From assembly GCA_017650045.1 (NCBI GenBank), contig JAGCFP010000052.1, positions 1 through 44,727 on the forward strand: 44,727 nucleotides of DNA, written 5' to 3'. Below the pieces are notes generated by a model. The model did no database searches, was not told the DNA's origin, and saw only the letters and a program-made list of their open reading frames with translations. Both the position numbers and the translations under genes were made by a program. This stretch comes from Bacteroidaceae bacterium. GTDB lineage: Bacteria > Bacteroidota > Bacteroidia > Bacteroidales > Bacteroidaceae. Shown here piece by piece: positions 6,401 through 15,131 of the stretch. How positions within the stretch are numbered: position 1 is the first letter of the stretch; the number at the start of each line of letters is the position of its first letter.

Positions 6401-7275
6401 ATCCTGTCGAGAACGGTTGTTATCAGTGTATCTATCGTATTCTTATAATTTACATCCACTTCCTTCATCAGTCGGCTTGCCACAATCATGCAAACTGTTG
6501 TAGCCTTATGTCCCATCAGTCGGCTGAGTCCACTCAGGGCACTGCTCTCCATCTCATAATTAGTGATGTGTAAGCCTTGATACTCGAACTGCTCTATTTT
6601 TTCGTTCTGTTGTGGATCTGCTATGGGAAGACGCAGTTTTCGGCCTTGTGGGCCATAGAAACCATTGCCTGCAATCGTGATGCCACGTACCATATCGTCA
6701 GATGCAATACGCTCCAACATCTCAGAATCGCAATCCAGAGTGTAGAGCGCAGGCGCACAGATACTGCCCTGCCAACCCATGTGGTTCTTGAAAGCCTGTT
6801 CCATCTGAAGGTCGCACACCTCATTCCGTCCTTGATAGAAATTCAGCACCCCATCGAAGCCTATCGACTTAGCAGCACAGACAAATGTGCCCACAGGCGT
6901 ATAGGGTTGCAAACCTCCGCTGGTACCTATGCGCACGATCTCCAAGGAACGCAATTCCTCTTTCTCTTCACGTGTCTGAAAATCAATGTTGGCCAAGGCA
7001 TCTATCTCGTTCATCACGATGTCGATGTTGTCGCAACCTATGCCTGTACTGATGCAGGTGATGCGCTTCCCTTGATACCATCCTGTGATGGTATGAAACT
7101 CACGGTTAAGAACATCACATTCTATGTCCGTAAAGTGCGACGCCACCAGTCCCACACGCTCAGGGTCGCCCACAAGGATAACTTTGTTGGCCAACGATTC
7201 AGGCTTCACGTGCAGGTGAAAGATCGACCCGTCTTGGTTAATGATCAGCTCCGAAGGAGGAAAGACTTTCTTCAT
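6397..7275 (-). CDS. Nucleoside phosphorylase (PNP/UDP family, probably uridine phosphorylase-like)
   Basis: Cytoplasmic phosphorylase that should cleave a ribonucleoside with phosphate to the base and ribose-1-phosphate for salvage. The 292-residue protein has the family's phosphate-binding start VILVGDPERVGLVASHF (about 31-47), the central VRIGTSGGLQP (about 113-123) and the ribose/base-binding NYEMESSALSGLSRLMGH motif (about 239-256). The M-E-S/T signature and the general layout fit the uridine phosphorylase branch better than trimeric PNP, but substrate cannot be settled from sequence. It lies 12 bp after floA and overlaps msrC, in the same operon. Confidence 0.88.
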   Translation of the reverse strand: MKKVFPPSELIINQDGSIFHLHVKPESLANKVILVGDPERVGLVASHFTDIECDVLNREFHTITGWYQGKRITCISTGIGCDNIDIVMNEIDALANIDFQTREEKEELRSLEIVRIGTSGGLQPYTPVGTFVCAAKSIGFDGVLNFYQGRNEVCDLQMEQAFKNHMGWQGSICAPALYTLDCDSEMLERIASDDMVRGITIAGNGFYGPQGRKLRLPIADPQQNEKIEQFEYQGLHITNYEMESSALSGLSRLMGHKATTVCMIVASRLMKEVDVNYKNTIDTLITTVLDRI

Positions 7276-7287
7276 AGAACAACCGAT

Positions 7288-8280
7288 TTATTTAGTTGTA
7301 TGCGGTGCGCCACCTGCTGGTTTGGCTATAGCGTCACGCATACTGGTATCCGCCTCAATGTTCTTCATGCGGTAGTAGTCCATAATGCCTAAATTACCAG
7401 TGCGGAAAGCTTCAGCCATGGCCTTAGGCACTTCAGCCTCTGCCTCGATGACCTTAGCACGTGCTTCTTGTGCCTTTGCTTTCATTTCCTGTTCCTGAGC
7501 CACAGCCATCGCACGACGTTCCTCTGCCTTAGCTTGAGCAATGTTCTTGTCAGCATTGGCCTGATCCATCTGCAGCGTAGCACCAATGTTCTTACCTATG
7601 TCAATATCTGCGATATCAATAGAGAGAATCTCGAAAGCCGTTCCTGCATCCAGTCCCTTGCTCAGTACCAACTTAGAGATGGAATCTGGGTTCTCCAATA
7701 CCGACTTATGGTTGGTGGCAGAACCTATGGAAGAAACGATACCCTCACCTACACGAGCCAGTACGGTGTCTTCGCCTGCACCACCTACCAACTGACGGAT
7801 ATTGGCACGTACAGTCACACGTGCCTTAGCGATCATCTGGATACCATCCTTTGCCACAGCAGATACGGGTGGCGTATCAATCACTTTTGGATTCACAGAC
7901 ATCTGCACGGCCTCGAACACGTCACGACCAGCCAAGTCGATAGCCGTAGCCATTTGGAAAGGCAGGTCAATGTTGGCCTTCGATGCAGAAACCAGCGCAT
8001 GTACCACACGCTCTACGTGTCCACCTGCCAGATAGTGAGCTTCCAGTTCGTCACGCGTAATGTTCTTCAGTCCTGCCTTATGCGCTTCGATGAGGGCAGG
8101 TACAATCACGTAAGGAGGCACGTTACGGATGCGCATCAGGAAGAGTTGCACCAGAGAGATGTTCACGCCCGATACCTTGGCAGATAACCAGAGGAAGAAA
8201 GGCACATAGTGAAAAAATATAGCCAGGAATATGATGGCGGCTACAATGATAAACGCGGTAAAGAAAATAGGGTCGTTCAT
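7288..8280 (-). CDS. floA: Flotillin-like protein FloA
   Basis: A 330-residue flotillin-like membrane scaffold. An N-terminal hydrophobic segment (about residues 5-34) is followed by the SPFH-like domain with the FloA-specific blocks [15 protein letters not shown] and [21 protein letters not shown]. The second half has a [26 protein letters not shown] block and a long Ala/Glu-rich coiled coil (about 235-300). FloA proteins organise membrane microdomains and are classically encoded beside an NfeD protein, as here (28 bp downstream of the nfeD gene). Confidence 0.95.
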   Translation of the reverse strand: MNDPIFFTAFIIVAAIIFLAIFFHYVPFFLWLSAKVSGVNISLVQLFLMRIRNVPPYVIVPALIEAHKAGLKNITRDELEAHYLAGGHVERVVHALVSASKANIDLPFQMATAIDLAGRDVFEAVQMSVNPKVIDTPPVSAVAKDGIQMIAKARVTVRANIRQLVGGAGEDTVLARVGEGIVSSIGSATNHKSVLENPDSISKLVLSKGLDAGTAFEILSIDIADIDIGKNIGATLQMDQANADKNIAQAKAEERRAMAVAQEQEMKAKAQEARAKVIEAEAEVPKAMAEAFRTGNLGIMDYYRMKNIEADTSMRDAIAKPAGGAPHTTK

Positions 8281-8308
8281 ATTATTTTTGTATTTTAGTA
8301 TTTAACTT

Positions 8309-8773
8309 TTATAATTTTTCTACCAAGATATTGCCATCGTTGATGCGCACCACCTTGATGGGCGTTTTGGGATTGAGGAAGCCATCGCAAGACTTTACTT
8401 CCACCAGATCGCCATTAATCTCTGCCTGTCCGAAAAGTGCCAGACGAGTCACAGCCACGCCTTGGTCACCCACTTTCACGCGATGCTCGGCACTGCGATC
8501 CACCTTCCCTTCGATGTCTTTCTTCAGCGCCACCTTGTCCAGGGTCTTTGAGCGCATGAACCACACCACAGCAAGGATACCTGCTATCGCAGATACGGCC
8601 AAAGTGAGGAATCCTGCTGCAGCACCTATGTAAGTGAAGGCATGATACACTGCATAGATGAAGCAGGCTCCCGAGATGAAAGCTGCCAGGCTGGTGCCAG
8701 GAATCAGGAATAGTTCTATGAGCAACAAGACTACGCCTGCTATGACTAATAAAATGATAATCAGTAAATCCAT
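8309..8773 (-). CDS. NfeD-family membrane protein (short form)
   Basis: A 154-residue NfeD1b-type protein lacking the N-terminal ClpP-class protease domain of long NfeD. Three hydrophobic segments fall at about 3-25, 30-50 and 52-72, followed by a C-terminal OB-fold-like beta domain (about 90-154) with GDQGVAVTRLALFGQAEINGD, the hallmark G.G.a.T.L.P.G.....G region of the family. The pairing with floA (28 bp away) is the known genetic association, and NfeD is thought to act with flotillins in membrane microdomains. Confidence 0.92.
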   Translation of the reverse strand: MDLLIIILLVIAGVVLLLIELFLIPGTSLAAFISGACFIYAVYHAFTYIGAAAGFLTLAVSAIAGILAVVWFMRSKTLDKVALKKDIEGKVDRSAEHRVKVGDQGVAVTRLALFGQAEINGDLVEVKSCDGFLNPKTPIKVVRINDGNILVEKL

Positions 8774-8779
8774 AGGCTA

Positions 8780-10204
8780 TTATTTTAAGATTGATTGTTC
8801 TTCTCTCCGTACCCAGTTGGCTGCGCTGCGTACTTCTTGCTGCAACTGTCGTACCCGTTGCTCCAAGTCTAAGATACCAGGCGCTAACTGAGACTTCTGA
8901 CTGCTGCTTCCCTCTGCATATTGTTCACGCATTTGGGAAAGACGGGTATCAAGTTCCGTCAGACTCTGTGCCAATTGCTGATACTGTGCGAAGGCCGCTT
9001 TGGCAGCATCCGACTTAAAGTCGCTTGCCACATAGTAGGTATGTGCATCGTCTATCACGAACTCAAAATCCTTTTTGATGTTCAGTTGAGCAATCTTATT
9101 GCTTACCTCCTCCAATCGCTGCTTGGCAGCGTTCACAGCTCCTTCATTCGTCCAGGTATCTTGAATACGACGCAGTTGGCTGAGGCTGATCAGCTCGTCC
9201 AGATCCGTGTTCTCATAGTTGTACACCTCTTTTGTCTCGTTGGGTATGAAAACATAGATGCAAACCTTGCCTTCAGGCTGATAACGGTCGGATGCAAACC
9301 ATCCAAGGTTGCTGAACTCATCAATCACGAACATATAGTCGTTGTAAGGCGAGTTGAACGGCATTCCCACATTGTCAGGCTGCAGGTAAGTACCATTGGT
9401 ACTATTGTAACGCGTCACAAAGATATCGTACCCACCCATCGACTCAGGACCGTCAGCTGCATAGTAGATGGTACTTCCATCGGGCATCACATACGGATAG
9501 TTGGCATTCTGACCCTTATTGATCTCATCGCTAAGAGGAGCACGCTCACTGGTACCATCAAGCAAGCGCACAGCTCGATAGATGCTTAGCAGTGAGTCTG
9601 GTTTATCTGTATAATAGGCGATGTTACCCAGTTCGTTGTAATACACGATGCCACCCTCCAGACTTGCTTTGGGTGAGAAAGAATTATCTGCAGATAGCGT
9701 CCCTGATTCAGGACTCAGTTTGTAGTAATTCAGAAACGCAGGCTTGTCCACCACTAAACTGTCCACTACAGTTACCCGTTCTACACCACGCAGTTGGCGC
9801 AGTCCGTTTCTACTGCGTAGAAGTAGCTCATCTGCTTCTGCAGTGTCACGCTTGCGCTTCACCAGATCGCTGCGATAAGCCTCTAAGGTCTCAATGGCAT
9901 CTTCAAAGCGGAACACCTCGTTGTAGGCCATGCCCAGATACAGCTGTCCGCTTGGCGTGCGACGTTTTACAGCCTGTTCCAGATATTTCACGGCATTCTG
10001 CGCATCACCCGTTTCCAAGCAGCACACTCCGTACCACAGGTTCAGGTTGCCATTGCTGGGTTGCTGTTTCACCAACTTCTCCAAAGCAGGTTTCGCCTCG
10101 GCAAATTTCCCCTCATCATAGAGGGCCTTTGCCTGCGCCTGTGTCTGGCCATGCAGCGTAAGTGTACAGAAAGTCAGTAATATGGTCCACAAATACCTTG
10201 TCAT
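8780..10204 (-). CDS. Secreted TPR protein with PD40-like repeats
   Basis: A probable periplasmic or outer-membrane-associated protein of 474 residues. The N-terminus MTRYLWTILLTFCTLTLHGQ is a signal peptide, then come TPR-type repeats (about residues 22-130, with ALYDEGKFAEAKPALEKLV and LGMAYNEVFRFEDAIETLE), then a PD40/beta-propeller-like region (YPYVMPDGSTIYYAADG, GGYDIFVTRY) and a C-terminal coiled coil. The architecture recalls the TPR-PD40 part of Bacteroidetes OmpA-like gliding/T9SS proteins, but no OmpA domain is present and no specific role can be assigned. Start choice: the frame extends to 10264, but the -7 box at 10232-10239 places transcription start near 10226, so the ATG at 10204 (with AAAGG upstream) is preferred over 10222. 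It is the first gene of the operon running to mnmE. Confidence 0.8.
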   Translation of the reverse strand: MTRYLWTILLTFCTLTLHGQTQAQAKALYDEGKFAEAKPALEKLVKQQPSNGNLNLWYGVCCLETGDAQNAVKYLEQAVKRRTPSGQLYLGMAYNEVFRFEDAIETLEAYRSDLVKRKRDTAEADELLLRSRNGLRQLRGVERVTVVDSLVVDKPAFLNYYKLSPESGTLSADNSFSPKASLEGGIVYYNELGNIAYYTDKPDSLLSIYRAVRLLDGTSERAPLSDEINKGQNANYPYVMPDGSTIYYAADGPESMGGYDIFVTRYNSTNGTYLQPDNVGMPFNSPYNDYMFVIDEFSNLGWFASDRYQPEGKVCIYVFIPNETKEVYNYENTDLDELISLSQLRRIQDTWTNEGAVNAAKQRLEEVSNKIAQLNIKKDFEFVIDDAHTYYVASDFKSDAAKAAFAQYQQLAQSLTELDTRLSQMREQYAEGSSSQKSQLAPGILDLEQRVRQLQQEVRSAANWVRREEQSILK

Positions 10205-10231
10205 AAACACCTTTTCTTTCATCTTAAAAGT

Positions 10232-10239
10232 CAAAGTTA
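10232..10239 (-). promoter_or_regulatory. Bacteroidetes -7 box (TAACTTTG) for the TPR-nfeD-floA-mnmE operon
   Basis: The minus strand reads TAACTTTG, matching TAnnTTTG, 27 bp upstream of the chosen start at 10204. No good -33 TTTG lies at the expected distance, so this is a moderate call. Confidence 0.55.
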
Positions 10240-10306
10240 CTACAATATTTTCTAATAATCCCAATAATTGCCGAAAATTTTAAGTAATCTTATCTTTTTA
10301 AGGGCA

Positions 10307-10347
10307 GAAACCTACTGTCGGTTTCTTGAAAAGAAAGGCCTCCTTTC
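10307..10347. terminator. Pair of small hairpins between convergent ends, terminator-like on the minus strand
   Basis: Read on the minus strand downstream of the DUF486 gene, GAAAGG-agg-CCTTTC (10333-10347) is followed by TTTT. A second hairpin, GAAACC/GGTTTC (10307-10325), follows. They sit between the end of one minus-strand operon and the promoter of the next, where a terminator is expected. Confidence 0.5.
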
Positions 10348-10352
10348 AACGT

Positions 10353-10721
10353 TTATTTCATAAATACGAAATACACGGCAAGCACCAGGCAGATGAAAGC
10401 GGCAAAATGGTTCCAATGGAGGGATTCACCACGGAACAGAACGGTGGTAAAGATGCCGAAAACCACCAGAGTGATGCACTCCTGAATGACCTTCAGTTGC
10501 ACCAGTGAGAATGGACCTCCATTCTCTTGAAAACCCATGCGATTGGCTGGCACTTGGAAACAGTATTCAAAGAAGGCGATGCCCCATGACAATAAGATGA
10601 TGCCTATAAGAGGCCAACTGGTGGTAATCTTCATTTCTTGCAACTTCAGGTGTCCGTACCAGGCAAAGGTCATGAAGATGTTGGACACGATCAACAGTAG
10701 TATGGTGAATAAGGATTTCAT
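10353..10721 (-). CDS. DMT-superfamily small membrane protein (DUF486)
   Basis: A 122-residue protein with four hydrophobic helices (about 4-24, 35-52, 78-95, 101-119). The block FFEYCFQVPANRMG in the second loop is characteristic of DUF486, a family placed in the drug/metabolite transporter superfamily with no firmly known substrate. It is the last gene of the operon starting at 15094 and follows apbE by 10 bp. Confidence 0.85.
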   Translation of the reverse strand: MKSLFTILLLIVSNIFMTFAWYGHLKLQEMKITTSWPLIGIILLSWGIAFFEYCFQVPANRMGFQENGGPFSLVQLKVIQECITLVVFGIFTTVLFRGESLHWNHFAAFICLVLAVYFVFMK

Positions 10722-10748
10722 ATTTCAATGCTCAATTTTCAATGTATT
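10722..10748 (+). repeat. Heptamer repeats overlapping the apbE stop codon
   Basis: The plus strand reads ATGCTCA, ATTTTCA, ATGTATT in a 7-bp period (10728-10748), preceded by a partial unit. The apbE C-terminus YIEN-stop is encoded by this array on the minus strand. Same family as 4795-4822 and 17975-17995. Confidence 0.6.
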
Positions 10749-11742
10749 GCTTCATTCCCTCAGAAACATAGGTTTGATATTCTCCTTTCTCATCGGCATA
10801 GATGAGGTAGGCTTCAATGTCAGGGTGCGACTGGATGAACTTCTCTGCTTCTTCAAGTCCTAAGACCATGAAAGAGGTGGCATAGGCATCAGCACTCATG
10901 CAGTCGCGGGCCACAACGGTGGCAGAAAGGATGCTGTGTTGCACCGGGTAGCCTGTGCGTGGTTCTATGGTATGTGCATACTTCTTCCCATCGCGGTAAT
11001 AATAGTTGCGATAGTTGCCCGAGGTGGCAATGCCTACCTCAGAGATGCTAAGCACCGTCTGCAGGTCTTGGTTTACGGAGAGCGAGTCGTCTGTAGGTTT
11101 ATTGATACCAATGCGCCAGCGTTCGCCATTGGGATTATTCCCATGCACATCCACTTCACCACCTATGTCAACCATGTAGTTCTGAATGCCTTTATTCTGG
11201 AGCAACTGTGCCACCACATCCACAGCATAGCCCTTGGCAATGGCACTACAGTCAAGGGTGATGCGCGGGTCTTGTTTCACAATCTTCCCTTCTGCGCTCA
11301 GGCTGATCTTATGATAGCCAATGAGCTGCAGCAGACTATCCACCTGGAGGGAGTCGGGATAGATCCCTTGCTTGAAGCCAAATCCCCAGGCATTAACTAA
11401 GGGGGCGACAGTGATGTCGAATGCTCCGCCTGTCTCCTCTGATATTTCCATTGCACGTTGGAAGCAACGAAGGAAGAAGGAGTCGGGCACTATGTCGAGG
11501 TTCTGATTGATGCGTGAAATCGTGGAAGTGTCGTTGAACATGGACAAGGAGCCATCGAACTGTTGCAGTGCCTCATCAATCTCCGTCTTCAGACTGCTGT
11601 CATACTGGTAGGTCACATTATAGATCGTGCCAAAGATCAGTCCGCTTTCTTTCTGAAAAGGAGTGGGTCTGTTGTGCCTTAAGAGTATCAGCACCGTGCC
11701 TACGATGAGCAATGCAATCCAGATATAATTCGCTTTTTTCAT
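10732..11742 (-). CDS. apbE: FAD:protein FMN transferase ApbE
   Basis: ApbE attaches FMN from FAD to a threonine of target proteins, such as NQR and RNF subunits, outside the cytoplasmic membrane. The 336-residue protein starts with a membrane anchor (about residues 6-22). The family blocks follow: GGAFDITVAPLVNAWGFG (105-122), DCSAIAKGYAVD (164-175), MVDIGGEVDVHG (190-201), TSGNYRNYYYRDGKKYAHTI (240-259) and the Mg-binding SADAYATSFMVLG (283-295). No NQR or RNF genes are in the window. It lies between mntP (6 bp) and the DUF486 gene (10 bp). Its last residues (YIEN) come from a heptamer repeat array at the stop codon. Confidence 0.95.
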   Translation of the reverse strand: MKKANYIWIALLIVGTVLILLRHNRPTPFQKESGLIFGTIYNVTYQYDSSLKTEIDEALQQFDGSLSMFNDTSTISRINQNLDIVPDSFFLRCFQRAMEISEETGGAFDITVAPLVNAWGFGFKQGIYPDSLQVDSLLQLIGYHKISLSAEGKIVKQDPRITLDCSAIAKGYAVDVVAQLLQNKGIQNYMVDIGGEVDVHGNNPNGERWRIGINKPTDDSLSVNQDLQTVLSISEVGIATSGNYRNYYYRDGKKYAHTIEPRTGYPVQHSILSATVVARDCMSADAYATSFMVLGLEEAEKFIQSHPDIEAYLIYADEKGEYQTYVSEGMKQYIEN

Positions 11743-11748
11743 GTGTCT

Positions 11749-12330
11749 TTAGAGTCCGTAATATAAATGTTGTATCAATATCTTGCAGCCAATGGCTATG
11801 AGGATAAGACCACCCAATAGTTCGGGGCGCAACTTCCGTGTGATGCTGCGTCCAAAAGAGACCCCCAACCACGCACCCACCAGTGACAAGAGGAAAGAAA
11901 CCAGTCCGATGACGAATAGAGGGTAGATTAGTGTCGCCAGATGATGATAGCCCGTGAAGGCGAAAGAGATACCCACTGCCAAAGCGTCGATGCTGGTGGC
12001 CACTGCCAGAGTAAGCGCCACCACTAACTTGCGGGGGTCGAAATGACGCTCTTCTTCCTTGGTAAATGCCTCTCTGATCATGCTTATACCTATGTATAGA
12101 AGCATGGCGAAAGCAATCCAATGATCGAATTGCTGTATCAGGTCGCTGACGTGGACGAACAGACTCCAACTGATAAGAGGCATAACCGCCTGAAACAGTC
12201 CGAAGAAGAACGCCAGCAGCAGGATAGGCTTCCATTCCATACGCTTCAAGATGATGCCACTGGCAATGGAAACGGTGAAGCAATCCATAGCCAATCCAAC
12301 AGCCAGTAACCAGAGGTCTAATTCGCTCAT
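11749..12330 (-). CDS. mntP: Putative manganese efflux pump MntP
   Basis: A 193-residue, six-helix membrane protein made of two related halves, as in MntP (DUF204). Each half carries the conserved Asp in a hydrophobic helix: GLAMDCFTVSIASG (Asp16) and ATSIDALAVGISFAF. The family exports Mn2+ and prevents manganese toxicity. No manganese riboswitch can precede it because its start overlaps the DUF6048 stop by 4 bp; it is expressed from the DUF4199 operon promoter. Confidence 0.93.
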   Translation of the reverse strand: MSELDLWLLAVGLAMDCFTVSIASGIILKRMEWKPILLLAFFFGLFQAVMPLISWSLFVHVSDLIQQFDHWIAFAMLLYIGISMIREAFTKEEERHFDPRKLVVALTLAVATSIDALAVGISFAFTGYHHLATLIYPLFVIGLVSFLLSLVGAWLGVSFGRSITRKLRPELLGGLILIAIGCKILIQHLYYGL

Positions 12331-13124
12331 TTCTTATGGAAAGGCAATAAATAAATAAGATGGTAAGTGATTCCTATGGTATTGTTGCCATATTTCCCAT
12401 ATCCAGGAACGTAGTAAGGATTGCCAAACTCGCCTGTGGAGGCAGAGAGTTTATAGCGGAAACGCAGAGACCAACCCATGTGTATGGATTTCCACACCTT
12501 GGCACGGATGCCAGCCGAGAACTCTATCCAGTGCATGGTGGATTTCATGCCCGTGTGACTGAAAGGCAGTTGGTCCTCCCACACCTTGTCCTCAATGTTG
12601 GCACGCCATGAGAAGCCCCCCTCATAAGGGTCTATGATGTCATAAGTCAGGCTGGTAAACCCATAACGCAGTCCCACCAGCACCTGGTTGCCATGTGCTT
12701 TCTTATATAAGAAGTTATAGTCGATACCTAAACGGGTATAGGGGGCACTGGCCTTGTAGATGATGTCTTTATTCGTATCCACCATGTCGCTCTTGCCATA
12801 ACCCAGTTCAAGGGTAGGGAAGAAACGCCCCTTCAGATTGACGGTTCCTTGTGCCTCGAAGCCATAGAAATCGCTGCCCAGCACTTTCTTAAACGGCTGA
12901 ATCAGGTCCACTCCCACAGAGATGCCGCTGAAGAGCGGGTATTCTATCTCAGCAGGCGTACGCTCACGCTCTTTCTTCTGCTTGCGTTGCGCCTCTTGAG
13001 CCTTTTCCGACCAGATACGTTCTCCGCCTCGGGGGTCGTTCAGCGTGCCTTGTCCGTGCAGGGGCAATGCAGAGCAAAGAACCAGCAGCAAGCTAATAAT
13101 ATATGGCAAGATTCTCTGTTCCAT
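12327..13124 (-). CDS. DUF6048 family outer-membrane-type protein
   Basis: A 265-residue protein with a signal peptide (MEQRILPYIISLLLVLCSALPLHGQ) and a sequence of alternating amphipathic strands ending in aromatic residues (YGFEAQGTVNLKGRF, YGFTSLTYDI, WIEFSAGIRAKVW), typical of a small outer-membrane beta barrel. Matches the DUF6048 family, which in Bacteroidales is found with DUF6452, its neighbour here. Function unknown. The start at 13124 is chosen over 13133 because it begins the signal peptide; it overlaps the DUF6452 gene by 32 bp. Confidence 0.82.
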   Translation of the reverse strand: MEQRILPYIISLLLVLCSALPLHGQGTLNDPRGGERIWSEKAQEAQRKQKKERERTPAEIEYPLFSGISVGVDLIQPFKKVLGSDFYGFEAQGTVNLKGRFFPTLELGYGKSDMVDTNKDIIYKASAPYTRLGIDYNFLYKKAHGNQVLVGLRYGFTSLTYDIIDPYEGGFSWRANIEDKVWEDQLPFSHTGMKSTMHWIEFSAGIRAKVWKSIHMGWSLRFRYKLSASTGEFGNPYYVPGYGKYGNNTIGITYHLIYLLPFHKK

Positions 13125-13599
13125 AAATGCCAATTTTTGGGTCTTTAATCACTACGGAATCCAGCAGGGTGTTCGTATAGCTGAGCCCAGTAATCACTTG
13201 TTTCATCTGATAGCCGCAGTCCATGTTGAGGAAGTAGGGCGTATTGTGTACCAGTAGGGTCAAGGTATCTTTATAACCGAAAGAGTAGTCCAGCACGAAG
13301 ATGGTGGTATCTACCGCATAGCGCAGGGGCAGCGTGAGTGCAGAGGCATGGACTTGCTTGTTGACAATCACGGAGTCTGTACCAAAGGCAGTCACAGTGA
13401 GCGTATCAAATGCCACACCCACCAGAGAGTCACGCACATAGCCGTCAGGCAACGTATCCTTGACGAAGGAGAAGAAGCCTACGTTCATCATGGGACGGTT
13501 GGCATCCGTGCAATCTGCTTCCTCCGTGCAAGCCATACCTACCGACATCGCTATGCAGCACACCATTCCAAGTCCTATCCACTTCAGCAGTTGTCTCAT
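13093..13599 (-). CDS. DUF6452 family secreted protein
   Basis: A 168-residue protein with an N-terminal hydrophobic signal (about 7-23) ending in VGMACTEEADC, possibly a lipobox with Cys24. The rest is predicted beta-rich. It matches the DUF6452 family, the usual partner of DUF6048 in Bacteroidales, suggesting that the two act together in the envelope. Its start overlaps the glycosyltransferase stop by 4 bp and its 3' end overlaps the DUF6048 start. Function unknown. Confidence 0.8.
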   Translation of the reverse strand: MRQLLKWIGLGMVCCIAMSVGMACTEEADCTDANRPMMNVGFFSFVKDTLPDGYVRDSLVGVAFDTLTVTAFGTDSVIVNKQVHASALTLPLRYAVDTTIFVLDYSFGYKDTLTLLVHNTPYFLNMDCGYQMKQVITGLSYTNTLLDSVVIKDPKIGIYGTENLAIYY

Positions 13600-14549
13600 A
13601 TCTCTTTCTCAATTTGATACTTGTTACGCTCTGAGGAATTGCGTGAAATAAGTTCACCCAAGAATCCTGCCACGAAGAGCTGCACACCTATGATCATGGC
13701 TGTGAGGGCCAGGTAGAAAAAAGGAGAGTCCGTCACCAATGGATGAGGGATGTGGTTAAACACGTAGTAAAGTTTATTGGCACCCACAATCACCACCGCG
13801 ATGAAACCCAAGAGGAAGGTCAGCGACCCCAGTGCTCCAAAGAAATGCATGGGCTCCACGCCAAAGGTGTTGAGGAACCAGAGGGAGAGCAAGTCCAGGT
13901 AGCCATTGATGAAACGACTCATACCGAACTTGGTCTTGCCATACTTGCGAGCCTGATGTTGTACCACTTTCTCGCCTATCTTGTGGAAACCAGCGTTCTT
14001 CGCCAGATAGGGGATGTAACGATGCATCTCACCATATACCTCAATGGTCTTTACCACGTCCTTGCGGTAAGCTTTCAGCCCACAGTTAAAATCGTGCAGG
14101 TTGTGTATGCCACTCACCCTGCGGGCTGTGGCGTTGAAAAGCTTCGTGGGAAGTGTTTTCGACAGTGGGTCGTAACGTTTCTTCTTCCACCCGCTCACCA
14201 AGTCGTACCCTTCTTCCACAATCATCCGACGCAGTTCAGGAATCTCATCCGGACTATCTTGGAGGTCGGCATCCATGGTGATCACCACCTCGCCTTGTGC
14301 CTCCTTGAAGCCACAGAACAGGGCAGGGGATTTACCATAGTTACGACGGAACTTGATGCCGTGAACTTCGGGGTGCAGCGCCTTTAATCCCTCGATGACT
14401 TCCCAGGAATTATCAGTACTGCCGTCGTTTATGAAGATCACTTCATAACTGTAACCATTCTGCTGCATCACACGTTCTATCCAGTCATACAGCTCAGGCA
14501 GAGACTCCGCTTCATTATAGAGTGGAACGATTACTGAGATATCCATCAT
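13596..14549 (-). CDS. Family 2 glycosyltransferase with C-terminal membrane helices (DPM1/GtrB-like)
   Basis: A 317-residue GT-A glycosyltransferase. VIVPLYNEAESLPELYDWI (7-25), INDGSTDNSW (40-49) and the metal-binding TMDADLQDSPDEI (91-103; DxD at Asp93/Asp95) are clear. Two hydrophobic helices near the C-terminus (about 235-256 and 270-292) place it with enzymes that load a sugar onto a polyprenyl phosphate carrier. The sugar and acceptor pathway are not evident from the neighbours. It overlaps the DUF4199 gene by 4 bp at its start and the DUF6452 gene by 4 bp at its end. Confidence 0.92.
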   Translation of the reverse strand: MMDISVIVPLYNEAESLPELYDWIERVMQQNGYSYEVIFINDGSTDNSWEVIEGLKALHPEVHGIKFRRNYGKSPALFCGFKEAQGEVVITMDADLQDSPDEIPELRRMIVEEGYDLVSGWKKKRYDPLSKTLPTKLFNATARRVSGIHNLHDFNCGLKAYRKDVVKTIEVYGEMHRYIPYLAKNAGFHKIGEKVVQHQARKYGKTKFGMSRFINGYLDLLSLWFLNTFGVEPMHFFGALGSLTFLLGFIAVVIVGANKLYYVFNHIPHPLVTDSPFFYLALTAMIIGVQLFVAGFLGELISRNSSERNKYQIEKEI

Positions 14550-15094
14550 TGCTTTACCTCCTCTTGATTAGGTACATTCTTGCGTACCATCAGCGCAGTG
14601 ATAATGGCCCACACCATGCCGAAGAAGATATTGTTCGACAGTTGTTGAACCACCAGTTCTATCGAGCTCATACTTCCCAGTAAGTTCAAGCCTTCACGCA
14701 TCTGGTTGATATAAGCCTCCGAGCCCGGAATCTGCTCTGCTTTCAGCTCATTGAGCATGCCGTTATAGGTATTCAGAATGTAACCGTTGTCCATGTATTC
14801 CAGATAAATGTAGTGCGCCACAGCCGTGAGCAGTGAGGCGTAAATAAACATGCTGGTGACGAAGAGCCACGCATGTCCCAAGCCGATGCCTCCCCCCAAC
14901 ACGCGGTCGCGATACAGCTTGGTATAGTAATACGCCATGAACGGCACACAGAGGGTCAGTCCGATAAACAGCAGCATCAGGAAAGTGTGTGTCAGCCCCA
15001 TAGGTAAGAGGCAGAACTTAGCAATCCAGAATACCCCCATGTAGGTACCCAGCAACATGGCAAATTGATTTAAATATCTCCTATTTTCATTCAT
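14546..15094 (-). CDS. DUF4199 family membrane protein
   Basis: A 182-residue membrane protein with four hydrophobic segments: AMLLGTYMGVFWIAKF near the start, the helix after it, a central one at about 70-95, and FFGMVWAIITALMV near the end. This is the DUF4199 layout of Bacteroidetes, and these genes very often precede a GT2 gene exactly as here. Function unknown. The frame is open to 15388, but the family N-terminus fits MNENRRYLNQFAMLLG at 15094. A consensus promoter ends 5 bp before this ATG, so the transcript is probably leaderless. First gene of the operon down to the DUF486 gene. Confidence 0.85.
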   Translation of the reverse strand: MNENRRYLNQFAMLLGTYMGVFWIAKFCLLPMGLTHTFLMLLFIGLTLCVPFMAYYYTKLYRDRVLGGGIGLGHAWLFVTSMFIYASLLTAVAHYIYLEYMDNGYILNTYNGMLNELKAEQIPGSEAYINQMREGLNLLGSMSSIELVVQQLSNNIFFGMVWAIITALMVRKNVPNQEEVKQ

Positions 15095-15099
15095 GGCGA

Positions 15100-15131
15100 C
15101 AAAGATAGTGCAAGGCGAGTGAAATAACAAA
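15100..15131 (-). promoter_or_regulatory. Consensus Bacteroidetes promoter driving the DUF4199-GT2-mntP-apbE operon
   Basis: On the minus strand, TTTG (15131-15128), exactly 20 bp, then TATCTTTG (15107-15100), matching TTTG-N20-TAnnTTTG. The -7 box ends 5 bp before the ATG at 15094, which suggests a leaderless or almost leaderless mRNA. Confidence 0.8.

Noticed and set aside
6577-7392. Long plus-strand frame (271 codons) over the nucleoside phosphorylase gene
   Set aside because: Antisense shadow of a well-conserved gene; no recognisable protein.
11618-12283. 221-codon minus-strand frame overlapping mntP and apbE
   Set aside because: Same strand but a different frame; both overlapped genes have strong family motifs, and this frame has none.
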